From positions 62,001 through 126,000 of the forward strand of contig NZ_QFVR01000008.1 in the NCBI RefSeq assembly GCF_003143975.1: a stretch of 64,000 nucleotides of DNA, given 5' to 3'. The notes beneath the pieces are model-generated. The model did not search any database, was not told where the DNA came from, and saw nothing but the letters and a program-made list of their open reading frames with translations. This stretch comes from Kurthia sibirica. GTDB lineage: Bacteria; Bacillota; Bacilli; Bacillales_A; Planococcaceae. The translations under genes and the position numbers were made by a program. Numbering within the stretch: the stretch's first letter is position 1; each line of letters opens with the position of its first letter. Positions 1 to 9,260 of this stretch are shown here, piece by piece.

Positions 1-947
1 AAAACACCACCGCGGATAAAAACATCCCCGTTAATCGATTCGATATTTTTTGCACCTGACACACCATCTTTTGCTTCTATCGAAACATCACCAGTTGCTT
101 TAATAGAATAACCCGGCAATACGGTACCGCTTACAGTAATGGAACCATCAAATTCTAAATCGCCTGTTTCGACACCAATATCTGTAGTAACCGATAAATG
201 TTTCAAAATACTCACCATACCATTTTGATCATCTAACACACCGGATGTTTTCGCACGAATAATCGTTTTGCCATTCTCTTCGTTTTCATACACCGATTCT
301 TTATTGTATTTGAGTATCAGGTTTTTTCCGGCCTTAGCTGGAATTTCTTTTCCTAATACATTTTTTCCGATCTTGCCATCGGTTGCTGGTATTCGCTCAC
401 CTAACCAAGCATCCTTCTCTACTTCAAAAATAAAGCTCATATCTGAAAAGTCCGCTCTACCATCTTCCCCAATCTTCGGTTTTTTCACTTGATTTTCTAT
501 ATAGGTAACCTCAGCATCTCGTCCATGCTCTGCCGCTAAACCTTCCGCAATAACAATCTGTCGTTGCTTTTCTAATTCCGTCCATAAAATACGCTTCAAA
601 CCATATTTTATCCCCATCTTAGTAGCGACTAAATTTATTTTTTCATTCAACTCATCTTCAGATGTTACAATATTTTTTGGATCTTCATTAAATAGTACAT
701 TTGCCGTCATATAGTCTTTTGAAATTTGAATATCGATTTCTGGTAGGAGAATACCCACTTCAACAAAATCGGAATTCGGATGGTCAAATACTTTTTTTAA
801 CTCTAAGAAGCTGCTAATTCTAACTCGAGGATAGTTTTTTAAAATTATTTCAAAATTTTTCATGGAATTATCTTCTGTGAAACTTTTTAAATATATTTTA
901 TTATCTTCAGAAATTAGCTCAAAATGCTCATTTTTAAATATTTCCAT
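1..947 (-). CDS. FapA/DUF342-family protein, 3' end outside window
   Basis: The frame is open from an ATG at 947 (preceded by GAAAGGATG) to the left edge, so only the first ~315 residues are present. The N-terminal ~150 residues are alpha/beta. From about residue 180 the sequence has the DUF342/FapA pattern: DAWLGERIPATDGKIG, GKNVLGKEIPAK, then hydrophobic-glycine strands such as GDLEFDGSITVSGTVLPGY that form the right-handed beta-helix of this family. FapA-family proteins are linked to flagellar assembly and polar localisation in Gram-negatives; in Bacillales the role is poorly known. It lies downstream of spo0A on the same strand, but ~670 bases and a hairpin separate them. Family assignment is fairly sure, function is not. 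Confidence 0.75.
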   Translation of the reverse strand, partial: MEIFKNEHFELISEDNKIYLKSFTEDNSMKNFEIILKNYPRVRISSFLELKKVFDHPNSDFVEVGILLPEIDIQISKDYMTANVLFNEDPKNIVTSEDELNEKINLVATKMGIKYGLKRILWTELEKQRQIVIAEGLAAEHGRDAEVTYIENQVKKPKIGEDGRADFSDMSFIFEVEKDAWLGERIPATDGKIGKNVLGKEIPAKAGKNLILKYNKESVYENEENGKTIIRAKTSGVLDDQNGMVSILKHLSVTTDIGVETGDLEFDGSITVSGTVLPGYSIKATGDVSIEAKDGVSGAKNIESINGDVFIRGGV

Positions 948-1589
948 GCGTCCCATCCTTTCAACGTAAGTTCCGTCAGTACTAGTATTATCGTTTGAAA
1001 ATGTCGCTTATAAAGTCTTTTTTTTATAATGCTCCGATTCACATACAAGGTCTTTATATTTATATATGACTTCTAGTTTTATTAGCCTATTAAATAGGAT
1101 GATTAAACATCCTCATTACAATTTAGGGACTTTTGCACCTTACTATTATTGTTTATCCTATCCTATATTTATGAATAATCTTCCATTATTATACTTTACC
1201 ATTAATCTACAGAGAATAAAATGAATGTGGACTATTTAGTATTACCTATATAATGTCAATCTGTATAATTAGTAAGATATGTAATATTATTCACTCTATT
1301 CTAGTTACTAAACATTTTACTACTTACAACCTATTTTTATTATTTTAACAGGATGAAAATGATTGGATGTGTACTGTAAAAAGGAATGAAGCAAAATAGC
1401 TTTCTAGTGCTAGTTGCACTCATTTCATTGTGTGTTTTTAAATATATTATTGGAAAATTACCCCTTTCATCTAATCAAAGAAAGTTCTTATATTTTTTGG
1501 CATACGCATTCCCCGCAGCTATTTATAATCGTATGAACCTCATTGAACAAAAAGCAAAAACACCTCTTCAATGGTATAATTCCATCAAA
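948..1589. other. AT-rich intergenic region between the FapA-like gene and spo0A
   Basis: About 640 bases with no convincing gene. The right part overlaps a weak 83-codon plus-strand frame (1386-1637) that lacks proper ribosome-binding-site spacing. The 100 bases upstream of 947 probably hold the promoter of the FapA-like gene; a GATAAT-like -10 can be read on the minus strand near 987-992, with only a weak -35. Confidence 0.4.
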
Positions 1590-1605
1590 AAAGTGCTTTC
1601 ACTTT
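1590..1605 (-). terminator. Probable terminator of spo0A
   Basis: Stem AAAGTG/CACTTT with a 4-base loop, directly followed on the minus strand by a T run, 8 bases past the spo0A stop codon. The stem is short and AT-rich, so strength is uncertain. Confidence 0.5.
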
Positions 1606-1613
1606 ACTATTTC

Positions 1614-2426
1614 TTAAACATTAACTTCGACGCGTAATTTTTCAGCGACCATTGCAATAAATTCTGAATTCGTTGGTTTTTGTTTCATATGATGTGAAGT
1701 GTACCCAAATAAATTGGATACAGCTTCATGATTCCCCCTCGCCCAAGCTGTTTCAATAGCGTGGCGAATCGCGCGTTCAACACGCGTTGGTTTCGTTTCA
1801 AATTTAGTTGCAATCGCAGGATATAATGCTTTCGTAATCGAACCAAGTAATTCGACATCATTATAGACCATTGAAATGGCTTCTCTCATATATCCATAAC
1901 CTTTAATATGGGCAGGCACACCAATTTCTTTAATGATAGCTGTGATTTTCATATCAATTGTTTGTTTTTCACCATAATTCGAAGCCATTTCGGCATTTTC
2001 AGATACACTATAAGAACGTTCAGTACCATGATCCATTGCTCTTTTTTCGCGTCTACCAGCACATTCAATAATTTTCGCTTCCAAGCGTGAAAATTCAAAT
2101 GGCTTTAACATGAAATAGGCTGCCCCTAAATCGCTCGCTTGCTTCATAACGTCTTCTTGACCAAAAGCAGTTAACATAATAACTTCGATTTGTTTTAATC
2201 GATCATCGCGATGTATTTCTTCTAATACTGCTAAGCCGTCTAGATGAGGCATAATAATATCTAATATTAAAACATCTGGTATGGACTCCTCAAGCATGCT
2301 TAAACACTGTTTACCGTTTGAAGCGGTATGTATTACTTCAATGTTATCATTACGCGTTAAAAATGTTTCTAACGTCGCAACGAGTTCACGATTATCATCT
2401 GCAATCGCTACTTTAACTTGTGTCAT
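1614..2426 (-). CDS. spo0A: Stage 0 sporulation protein A (response regulator)
   Basis: Spo0A is the phosphorelay-fed master regulator of entry into sporulation and of biofilm and competence decisions in Bacillales. The 270-residue protein has a receiver domain (residues 1-120) with acidic pocket D10/D11, phospho-acceptor D56 and conserved K108. A variable linker follows, then the Spo0A DNA-binding domain (~155-270) with the near-invariant [12 protein letters not shown]-type recognition helix seen here as [23 protein letters not shown] sits 6 bases before the ATG. In B. subtilis spoIVB lies between recN and spo0A; here nothing is found between them. All phosphorylation and DNA-contact regions look intact, so the protein is probably functional even if the organism does not sporulate. 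Confidence 0.97.
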   Translation of the reverse strand: MTQVKVAIADDNRELVATLETFLTRNDNIEVIHTASNGKQCLSMLEESIPDVLILDIIMPHLDGLAVLEEIHRDDRLKQIEVIMLTAFGQEDVMKQASDLGAAYFMLKPFEFSRLEAKIIECAGRREKRAMDHGTERSYSVSENAEMASNYGEKQTIDMKITAIIKEIGVPAHIKGYGYMREAISMVYNDVELLGSITKALYPAIATKFETKPTRVERAIRHAIETAWARGNHEAVSNLFGYTSHHMKQKPTNSEFIAMVAEKLRVEVNV

Positions 2427-2696
2427 TTCATTACCTCCCTCAATACAACTATAATAAATATTGTAAATACATCTTTACTTTGTTCTATTGTAACAAATAT
2501 TACGATAAAAAAACATGCTATTTGTCGCAATGAAGGCGAAACAATTGTTTGAAAAATTATTAAAAAATGAAATTTTTAACTTAAAACAGTTTTTTGGGCT
2601 TTAAAAACCCAAACTTTTGTTTGGAAATTATTTGGAAATACATAAAAAAAGACATAATGAACAGTTTGTCTAACAACTATTCATTATATCATATTA

Positions 2697-4406
2697 TTAT
2701 TTTATATTTTTGGAATATAATAATTTTTGTTTATTCGCTAATTCTACTAATTCTTTTGCATGCTGGAATGTTTTTTCGGTAACAATTTGCCCTGACATCA
2801 TACGACTTATTTCATCAATTCGATCATTATTAAGTAATTCCATTAATGAAGTAAATGTTCGATTGTCTTCCTCTTGCTTTTTAATATAGTAATGATGATC
2901 TGCCATCGCTGCAACCTGTGGTAAATGAGAGATACATAAGACTTGTGAACTAACAGAAATCATGGAAATTTTATCCGCAATCGCTTGTGCAACACGACCA
3001 CTCACGCCCGTATCCACCTCATCAAAAATGATTGATGTGATACCCATTGTACTTGAAAAAATGGTCTTTAATGCAATCATTACGCGGGACATCTCTCCAC
3101 CAGAAGCTATTTTCGTCAATGGTTTTGGTGGTTCTCCGATATTTGTAGAAATGTAGAATACCACTGTATCTTGACCATTTTGGTCGAAATTATCATTTGC
3201 TAATGGTTCAATATGAATTGAAAATTGCGCTCTTTCCATATACAATTCCTTCAATTGTATCATTATCTTCTCGCTTAATTGCACAGCCTTTTCTTTACGG
3301 ATCATCGTGAGTTTTTTCGCTGTAACCGCTAATGATTTTGCTAATTCTTGTAGTTTTCGTTCATTGCGTTGAATATTTTCATCGCTATTTTCTAACGTTT
3401 CTAGTTCGCTTCCTATCTTCTCGCGATATGCTAAAATTTCTTCCACCGTATTTCCATATTTACGTTTTAACGTTTGAATAACGGCGAGTCTTTGTTCCAC
3501 TTCATTTAAGCGTTCTGCATCAAATTCTAGTTCATCTAATCTATTTTTGACAGAAAATGCTGCCTCTTGTAAAGCGTAAAAAGCGTCAGTAACGGTCGTA
3601 GCATACTCTTTAAAATTTTCATCAACTGTTGAAATGTCATCAAGATCTGCCATCGCTTGTCCAATATTATCCAAGCCCTTTGACTCACCTAAAATGGCTT
3701 CATGCGCTTGAGAACCACCTTCAAATATTTTGTGAAAATTATTGAGGCGTAAGCGTTCTTCAGCTAATGTCATTTCTTCGTTTGGTTGCAACTTGCATTC
3801 ATCGATTTCTTTTATTTGAAAAGAAAACAAATCGATTTTTTGTGCGATTTGTTGCTCCCCCAATGATAGGGCAGCAAGTTCGCTTTTTAGCTGCTTATAT
3901 GATTCATATTGGTTTATGTATGCTTCTTTTTCTACGAATAACTCATCCGATGCAAACTGATCCAATAAATGAATATGATGCTTATCATCCATTAACTCCT
4001 GTGACTCATGTTGACCATGAATATCGATTAATGTAGCCCCTACTTCACGCAGCATCGCAATTGGCATTAACTTGCCATTTACACGGCAAACACTTTTACC
4101 ATTATCATTAATATCGCGACGTAAAATAATCATACCTTCATCTACTTCAATACCCAATTCAGCACATTTTTCGTACGCTGGATGCGGACCTTCAGACAAA
4201 GTAAATAGACCCTCAAGCTCCGCCTTTTTCGTGCCATGACGGATAAATTCTTGAGAGCCTCTACCTCCTGCTAAAAGTTGAACTGCATCAATAATAATCG
4301 ACTTACCTGCACCTGTTTCTCCCGTTAGTACAGTTAATCCGTCCTGAAATTCCACCGTTAATTCATCGATAATAGCGAAATTTTTAATTGATAATTCTTT
4401 TAACAA
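2697..4406 (-). CDS. recN: DNA repair protein RecN
   Basis: RecN is an SMC-like ATPase recruited early to double-strand breaks. The N-terminus has Walker A GETGAGKS, a long central coiled coil follows (roughly residues 160-400), and the C-terminal half has the signature region KIASGGEMSRVMIALK and Walker B IIFDEVDTGVSG. I place the start at a TTG (4406): AGGGGTGA sits at proper distance from it, and the protein then begins MLKELSIKNFAI, matching the family N-terminus. The upstream in-frame GTG at 4415 overlaps the RBS. The length (569 residues) is normal. The gene follows argR after 16 bases, probably as one transcript, as in B. subtilis. Confidence 0.95.
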   Translation of the reverse strand: MLKELSIKNFAIIDELTVEFQDGLTVLTGETGAGKSIIIDAVQLLAGGRGSQEFIRHGTKKAELEGLFTLSEGPHPAYEKCAELGIEVDEGMIILRRDINDNGKSVCRVNGKLMPIAMLREVGATLIDIHGQHESQELMDDKHHIHLLDQFASDELFVEKEAYINQYESYKQLKSELAALSLGEQQIAQKIDLFSFQIKEIDECKLQPNEEMTLAEERLRLNNFHKIFEGGSQAHEAILGESKGLDNIGQAMADLDDISTVDENFKEYATTVTDAFYALQEAAFSVKNRLDELEFDAERLNEVEQRLAVIQTLKRKYGNTVEEILAYREKIGSELETLENSDENIQRNERKLQELAKSLAVTAKKLTMIRKEKAVQLSEKIMIQLKELYMERAQFSIHIEPLANDNFDQNGQDTVVFYISTNIGEPPKPLTKIASGGEMSRVMIALKTIFSSTMGITSIIFDEVDTGVSGRVAQAIADKISMISVSSQVLCISHLPQVAAMADHHYYIKKQEEDNRTFTSLMELLNNDRIDEISRMMSGQIVTEKTFQHAKELVELANKQKLLYSKNIK

Positions 4407-4422
4407 GATCTTCACCCCTAGT

Positions 4423-4872
4423 TTAAAGCATTTCTAATAATCTATTTTTGACTACTTCGCGCATTGATTCTTCGCGACATAAAATCATAATCGTATCATC
4501 GCCACAAATAGTTCCTAGAATTTCTGTCCAATCAAGATGGTCAAGTAATGAGCCGATTGCATGCGCATTACCCGGTAATGTTTTCATTACTAAGAAATGA
4601 CTTGCACCGTCAATGGACACAAAAGCATCTGCTAAAGCACGGTGTAACTTTTGTATCGGATTGAAGCGTTGATCAGCTGGAAGACTATACTTATAACGAC
4701 CATCTTGCAATGGTACTTTTATTAAATGTAACTCTTTTATATCGCGTGAAATAGTAGCTTGAGTCACATTATAACCAGCCTCTTTTAATAAATCGACCAA
4801 TTCATCCTGTGTTTCAATTTCACGGTTGGCTATCATATCTCGAATACGGATATGTCTTTGACTTTTATTCAT
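4423..4872 (-). CDS. argR: Arginine repressor ArgR/AhrC
   Basis: Arginine-dependent hexameric regulator of arginine biosynthesis and catabolism. The N-terminal winged helix (residues 1-70) includes [20 protein letters not shown] and [12 protein letters not shown]. The C-terminal oligomerisation and arginine-binding domain has [13 protein letters not shown] with the conserved Asp pair. ATG 4872 is the start: GAGGTGA lies 5-6 bases before it and the 149-residue product begins MNKSQRHI as in AhrC. An in-frame ATG six codons upstream lacks an RBS. It sits between tlyA and recN as in B. subtilis. Confidence 0.95.
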   Translation of the reverse strand: MNKSQRHIRIRDMIANREIETQDELVDLLKEAGYNVTQATISRDIKELHLIKVPLQDGRYKYSLPADQRFNPIQKLHRALADAFVSIDGASHFLVMKTLPGNAHAIGSLLDHLDWTEILGTICGDDTIMILCREESMREVVKNRLLEML

Positions 4873-5278
4873 TTTTTCACCTCTATGCATAAGTATGCTA
4901 TATCTACTTTACGTTATCATCATTTGTTGTAATTGACAAGAAAAAAAGAAATTAACATGCGATATTATACTCTTGACATTCGTTACTATCATTATTTTAC
5001 ACCGTCATTTATTATTGATTGAAAAAAACACTACAATATTTACCTAGTAAAAAAACTTGAAAATGCCTTCTTTGTTGAATAATCACGTCAGCATCCTATC
5101 TTCTATAGGGTGTATGAGAACATAATAATAGATCCATTCTTGCTTCCTTAGTAAACAGTTTCTTGAAGATAAAGAAAATGACTCTGGTCAGGGCAGTATG
5201 AGCTGCCAACACAATTTAACAAAGAATTCTTGTCCTAGACTTGTTGATTTTTCACCACTATTATTTTAACGTAAAATC
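4873..5278. other. Intergenic region upstream of argR
   Basis: About 400 AT-rich bases between the tlyA terminator and argR. A minus-strand TATAAT-like hexamer occurs near 4960-4965 and a TTGTCA-17-TAACGT arrangement lies closer to argR (about 4915-4945); either could be the argR promoter. No open frame, RNA gene or repeat was recognised. Confidence 0.35.
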
Positions 5279-5305
5279 AAAAAACGCCCCTTTATAAGGG
5301 CGTTT
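5279..5305 (-). terminator. Terminator of the tlyA transcript
   Basis: Stem ACGCCC (5284-5289) / GGGCGT (5298-5303) with flanking A/T pairs, followed on the minus strand by TTTTTTGATTTT. Located 8 bases past the tlyA stop. Confidence 0.85.
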
Positions 5306-5310
5306 GTTAT

Positions 5311-6132
5311 TTATTTTAGTTGAGCATGGGCATCTTTTACAATGTCAGCTAAATGACCAATACTTTCTACTTGTTCATCAGGCTGCGGATTGTATAAATG
5401 GAATAAAAATTCAATATTCCCTTCGCCACCTGTGATTGGGGAATAGGATGCTGCTTTTAAAACAAAACCTATCTCAGTAGCGAATGAAGCTACTTTTTCC
5501 AATACTTCTACATGTACTTTCGCATCGCGAATAACACCTTTTTTGCCGACTTTCTCTTTACCAGCTTCAAACTGGGGTTTTACAAGAGCAATCACATCGC
5601 CACCTGGCATTAAAACTGTTTTTAATACCGGTAATATAAGCTCTAACGAAATGAACGATACATCAATAGTCGTGAACTCAGGTAGACCTTCAGCAAGATC
5701 TGGTGCCGTTACATAACGGAAATTAGTTTTTTCCATAACGGTTACACGCTCATCCGAACGGATTTTCCAAGCGAGTTGATTGGAGCCAACATCAAGTGCA
5801 TAACAATGTTTTGCACCATTTTGTAAAGCACAATCGGTGAAGCCACCGGTAGAAGAGCCAATGTCTAACATCAGTTTACCATCTACTGATACATCAAAAA
5901 TTTCTAATGCTTTCTCCAACTTCAAACCACCGCGGCTAACATATTTTAACTGCTGTCCTTTAATCGATAATTCTTGATCTTCAGGAATTTTTTCACCCGC
6001 TTTATCCACACGTACTTCCATTGAATACACTTGACCAGCCATTATTAATCGTTTTGCTTTTTCACGTGTTTCGACCATACCTCGTTGTACGAGCAATAAA
6101 TCGACACGTTCTTTTTGTACTTTACTTGTCAT
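5311..6132 (-). CDS. tlyA: TlyA-family 2'-O-ribose rRNA methyltransferase (YqxC)
   Basis: The N-terminal S4 RNA-binding domain (about residues 8-65, ERVDLLLVQRGMVETREKAK) is followed by an FtsJ-like Rossmann methyltransferase domain with SAM motif LDIGSSTGGFTD and KPQFEAG. Family members methylate rRNA ribose; TlyA homologues also show haemolysin-like phenotypes. The 273-residue length is standard. The ATG overlaps the dxs stop by one base (TAATG), so translation is probably coupled. No strong separate RBS is visible, which fits coupling. Confidence 0.9.
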   Translation of the reverse strand: MTSKVQKERVDLLLVQRGMVETREKAKRLIMAGQVYSMEVRVDKAGEKIPEDQELSIKGQQLKYVSRGGLKLEKALEIFDVSVDGKLMLDIGSSTGGFTDCALQNGAKHCYALDVGSNQLAWKIRSDERVTVMEKTNFRYVTAPDLAEGLPEFTTIDVSFISLELILPVLKTVLMPGGDVIALVKPQFEAGKEKVGKKGVIRDAKVHVEVLEKVASFATEIGFVLKAASYSPITGGEGNIEFLFHLYNPQPDEQVESIGHLADIVKDAHAQLK

Positions 6133-8036
6133 TATGCTTTTAGACCCGCTTGCTTCGTTTTTTTCTCAACGACCGCTTCTATACGTTTAATCGTTTCTTC
6201 TGTCGTTAAGTTAATATCATTTAATAATAAATCAACATCACCATGCTCTATAAATTCATCCGGTATCCCCATGCGGTTGACAAGAGATGTATCATAGCCA
6301 TGAATGTTTGCAAATTCTAGAACTGCACTACCAAAGCCACCTTGTAACATCGCTTCTTCAATCGTCACAATCGGTGTTTTAGCAACGAATAATGCATGAA
6401 GCATATCTTCATCTAGTGGTTTGATGAAACGCGCGTTTACCACTTCTACTTCAACGCCCTTCACAGCCAATGCTGCAGCGGCTTCTTGTGCCATTGGAAT
6501 TGTCGTACCAAAAGTAAGAATGGTTGCGTCCTTACCTTGTGATAATACTTCCCAAGTACCGATTTTAATCGGTGTTAACACTGAATCCATCGTTACACCT
6601 AAGCCGTTACCACGAGGGTATCGTAAGGCGATTGGGCCGTCATCATAATCAAATGCGGTCTTCACCATATGCTGTCCTTCATTCTCATCTTTTGGCATCA
6701 TAATGACAATATTCGGCATCGAGCGTAAAAATGAGATATCAAAAACGCCTTGATGTGTTTCACCATCAGCACCTACTAAACCAGAACGATCAATACCGAT
6801 TACAACATTTAGGTTCATGCGACAAATATCATGTAATACTTGGTCATACGCACGTTGTAAAAACGTTGAATAGATTGATAGGAATGGTTTAATCCCTTGT
6901 GTTGCCATACCAGCAGCCATTGTTGTAGCATGTTGTTCAGCAATACCTACATCAAAGAAGCGTTTTGGAAATTCTTTCGCGAAACTTTCTAGTTTTGAGC
7001 CGACTGGCATAGCAGGTGTAATTGCAACAATGCGATCATCTTCACGAGCGATAGTAGAAACCGTATCTGCGATAAGTTTAGACCATCCAGGTGCTTGATT
7101 TGAAGATTTTACGAAATCCCCTGTTTCCATCTTATAAGGGCCTGTTCCATGCCAAGTACCAATTTTATCATTTTCAGCAGGTGAGTAACCCTTGCCTTTT
7201 TTCGTGATGACATGAATAATGACTGGACCTTCTGTACGCTTAGCAATTTGTAAAGTCGATTCTAGCGCATCAAAATCATGACCATTAATTGGTCCTAAAT
7301 AAGTGAAGCCAAGTTCTTCAAAAAACATACCCGGTACGACTAAATATTTTAAGCCATCTTTAAAACGTTCTGCCGTAGATGCTAAGCGATCACCAAATGC
7401 CGGAATTCGTTTTAATAAGCCTTCCACATCATCTTTTACTTTTGTATACGGTGTCGCAGTACGCATGCGAGTCAACATATTATGCATAGCACCAACATTG
7501 GGCGCTATTGACATTTCATTGTCATTTAAAATAACTGTCATATTCGTTTTTTCATGACCAATATGATTTAATGCTTCAAGAGCCATACCACCTGTTAACG
7601 CTCCATCACCGATGATTGGTATGACAAAGTTTTTTTTGTTTTGCACATCGCGAGCTGCGGCCATCCCCATTGCGCCCGATAGTGATGTTGAACTATGACC
7701 TGTTTCCCATACATCATGTTCACTTTCATTGCGTTTTGGAAAACCACATAGTCCTTTATATTGGCGTAAAGTATCAAATTGATCCGCACGACCCGTTAAA
7801 ATTTTATGGACATATGCTTGATGTCCAACATCAAATAAAAACTTATCTTCGGGGCTATTAAATACACGATGTAGTGCAATTGTTAGCTCCACCACTCCTA
7901 AATTCGGACCAATATGTCCACCAGTACCAGAGCACTTTTCAATTAAAAATTCACGTATATCGGCAGCAAGTTCCTGCAATTGTTTTTTTGTTAAATTTTT
8001 AAGAAAGGATGGACTAGATATCGTATTTAAATCCAC
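6132..8036 (-). CDS. dxs: 1-deoxy-D-xylulose-5-phosphate synthase
   Basis: Thiamine-diphosphate enzyme joining pyruvate and glyceraldehyde-3-phosphate, the first step of the MEP isoprenoid pathway. The TPP-binding motif [30 protein letters not shown] and the transketolase-central motif [16 protein letters not shown] are present. GTG 8036 is chosen as start: AAAAGGTG lies 7-8 bases upstream and the protein then starts (M)[13 protein letters not shown], aligning with B. subtilis Dxs; the GTG at 8048 overlaps the RBS. Length 634 residues. Likely part of an ispA-dxs-tlyA transcript, and together with ispA and ispG in this window supplies farnesyl diphosphate. Confidence 0.96.
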   Translation of the reverse strand: MDLNTISSPSFLKNLTKKQLQELAADIREFLIEKCSGTGGHIGPNLGVVELTIALHRVFNSPEDKFLFDVGHQAYVHKILTGRADQFDTLRQYKGLCGFPKRNESEHDVWETGHSSTSLSGAMGMAAARDVQNKKNFVIPIIGDGALTGGMALEALNHIGHEKTNMTVILNDNEMSIAPNVGAMHNMLTRMRTATPYTKVKDDVEGLLKRIPAFGDRLASTAERFKDGLKYLVVPGMFFEELGFTYLGPINGHDFDALESTLQIAKRTEGPVIIHVITKKGKGYSPAENDKIGTWHGTGPYKMETGDFVKSSNQAPGWSKLIADTVSTIAREDDRIVAITPAMPVGSKLESFAKEFPKRFFDVGIAEQHATTMAAGMATQGIKPFLSIYSTFLQRAYDQVLHDICRMNLNVVIGIDRSGLVGADGETHQGVFDISFLRSMPNIVIMMPKDENEGQHMVKTAFDYDDGPIALRYPRGNGLGVTMDSVLTPIKIGTWEVLSQGKDATILTFGTTIPMAQEAAAALAVKGVEVEVVNARFIKPLDEDMLHALFVAKTPIVTIEEAMLQGGFGSAVLEFANIHGYDTSLVNRMGIPDEFIEHGDVDLLLNDINLTTEETIKRIEAVVEKKTKQAGLKA

Positions 8037-8135
8037 ACCATCACACACCTTTTCATATCATTGATTAATTAATCATACGATGTTTTTTTCACTATTATAA
8101 CAGTCGTTTCCTCTAACATAAAGCGTTAAGGTTCA

Positions 8136-9020
8136 TTACTTGTTACGATTTACAATATAATCGGTTAGATCTTCTAAATATTTTTTATCGGAAGGAATTT
8201 GAGCTAAACAATGCAATGCTTTTGAAGCATGTTGTGCTAGTTTTTCTTTTGCACCTGCTAAAGTTAATAGCGAAGGATATGTACTCTTGTCGCTCGCTTC
8301 ATCTTTACCAGCGGTTTTACCTAATTCTTCAGTTGTGCCTTCTATATCTAAAATATCGTCTTTTATTTGGAAAGCTAAGCCGATATGGTAAGCGTATTCT
8401 ACTAGTAATTGGCGTTGTTGTTCGGTAGCACCTGCAAGAAGTGCACCTGCCTCGATACTGAAGCGTATAATAGCACCCGTTTTATTTTCATGAACGCGTA
8501 TTAATTCTTCTAAAGTCAGCTGACGTTGTTCACCCTCGATATCAAGGACCTGCCCACCAACCATTCCTTCTGCTCCTGCTGTCTCGCTTAACAGGTTGAT
8601 TAGTGCGAGTTTCACTTCTGCTGACACATGATCAAGACGCGCAATAATACCAAAAGGTAACGTGTTCAAAGCATCTCCCGCTAACGTAGCATGAGCTTCT
8701 CCGAACATTTTATGATTTGTCGGTTTGCCACGTCTGAAATCATCATTATCCATACTCGGTAAATCATCGTGAATTAACGAATAGGTATGAATCATCTCCA
8801 CTGCTGCTCCAACCGCGTACCCTGCTTTTGCTTCTACTTGTAGATGTTCTAAAACAGCTAATACGAAAAGGGGTCTGACGCGCTTACCACCTGCTTTTAA
8901 TGAGTAGAGCATTGCTTCTTTTAATGATTCTGGCGCTGCAATACTTTCGACTAAATCATACATTGTATTTTCCATCAAGGGAATTTCTGTGGCCATAAAT
9001 TGCTGTAGGTTATCCGTCAT
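8136..9020 (-). CDS. ispA: Farnesyl diphosphate synthase (geranyltranstransferase)
   Basis: Trans-prenyltransferase condensing IPP with DMAPP and GPP to give farnesyl diphosphate. The first aspartate-rich motif DDLPSMDNDDFRRG (bacterial FPS type with two inserted residues) and second motif DDILD are both intact; GGKRVRP binds the diphosphate. 294 residues, normal. A GGAG 9-10 bases before ATG serves as RBS. The gene starts 6 bases after xseB ends and about 100 bases precede dxs, so xseA-xseB-ispA form a compact group as in B. subtilis. Confidence 0.95.
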   Translation of the reverse strand: MTDNLQQFMATEIPLMENTMYDLVESIAAPESLKEAMLYSLKAGGKRVRPLFVLAVLEHLQVEAKAGYAVGAAVEMIHTYSLIHDDLPSMDNDDFRRGKPTNHKMFGEAHATLAGDALNTLPFGIIARLDHVSAEVKLALINLLSETAGAEGMVGGQVLDIEGEQRQLTLEELIRVHENKTGAIIRFSIEAGALLAGATEQQRQLLVEYAYHIGLAFQIKDDILDIEGTTEELGKTAGKDEASDKSTYPSLLTLAGAKEKLAQHASKALHCLAQIPSDKKYLEDLTDYIVNRNK

Positions 9021-9026
9021 GTCCTT

Positions 9027-9257
9027 TTACTCCTTTTCCATATCTGTAAATGGGTGTTCTTCGCCATGGTCATCCATAATAGTAACGAGTTGTTTCTCGG
9101 CATGTTCCAATTGTTCATGGCAATATTGTGACAATTTCATACCATCTTGATAAAGTTCAATTGCTGCTTCAAGAGGTACTTCCCCTTTTTCAAGTTTCAT
9201 GACAATCTCTTCAAGCTGTGAAATTGAATCTGCAAAATTTTGCTTTTTAGTAGCCAT
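9027..9257 (-). CDS. xseB: Exodeoxyribonuclease VII small subunit
   Basis: Small coiled-coil subunit (76 residues) that binds XseA to form ExoVII, a single-strand-specific exonuclease. The typical FADSISQLEEIVMKLEKGEV and LEAAIELYQDGMKLSQYC segments are visible. RBS GGAGG lies in the xseA 3' end, the two genes being 3 bases apart. Confidence 0.94.
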   Translation of the reverse strand: MATKKQNFADSISQLEEIVMKLEKGEVPLEAAIELYQDGMKLSQYCHEQLEHAEKQLVTIMDDHGEEHPFTDMEKE

Positions 9258-9260
9258 TTT

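Noticed and set aside
1386-1637. 83-codon plus-strand frame with a hydrophobic start, overlapping the 3' end of spo0A
   Set aside because: The purine stretch touches the ATG (no RBS spacing), it contains the spo0A terminator and overlaps spo0A antisense.
2521-2530. Spo0A-box-like TTTGTCGCAA upstream of spo0A
   Set aside because: One mismatch in the TGTCGAA core; a single weak match in AT-rich DNA is expected by chance.
2593-2613. TTTGGG/CCCAAA hairpin between recN and spo0A as recN terminator
   Set aside because: Only 6 bp and the minus-strand tail is A-rich rather than T-rich; recN-spo0A read-through cannot be excluded.
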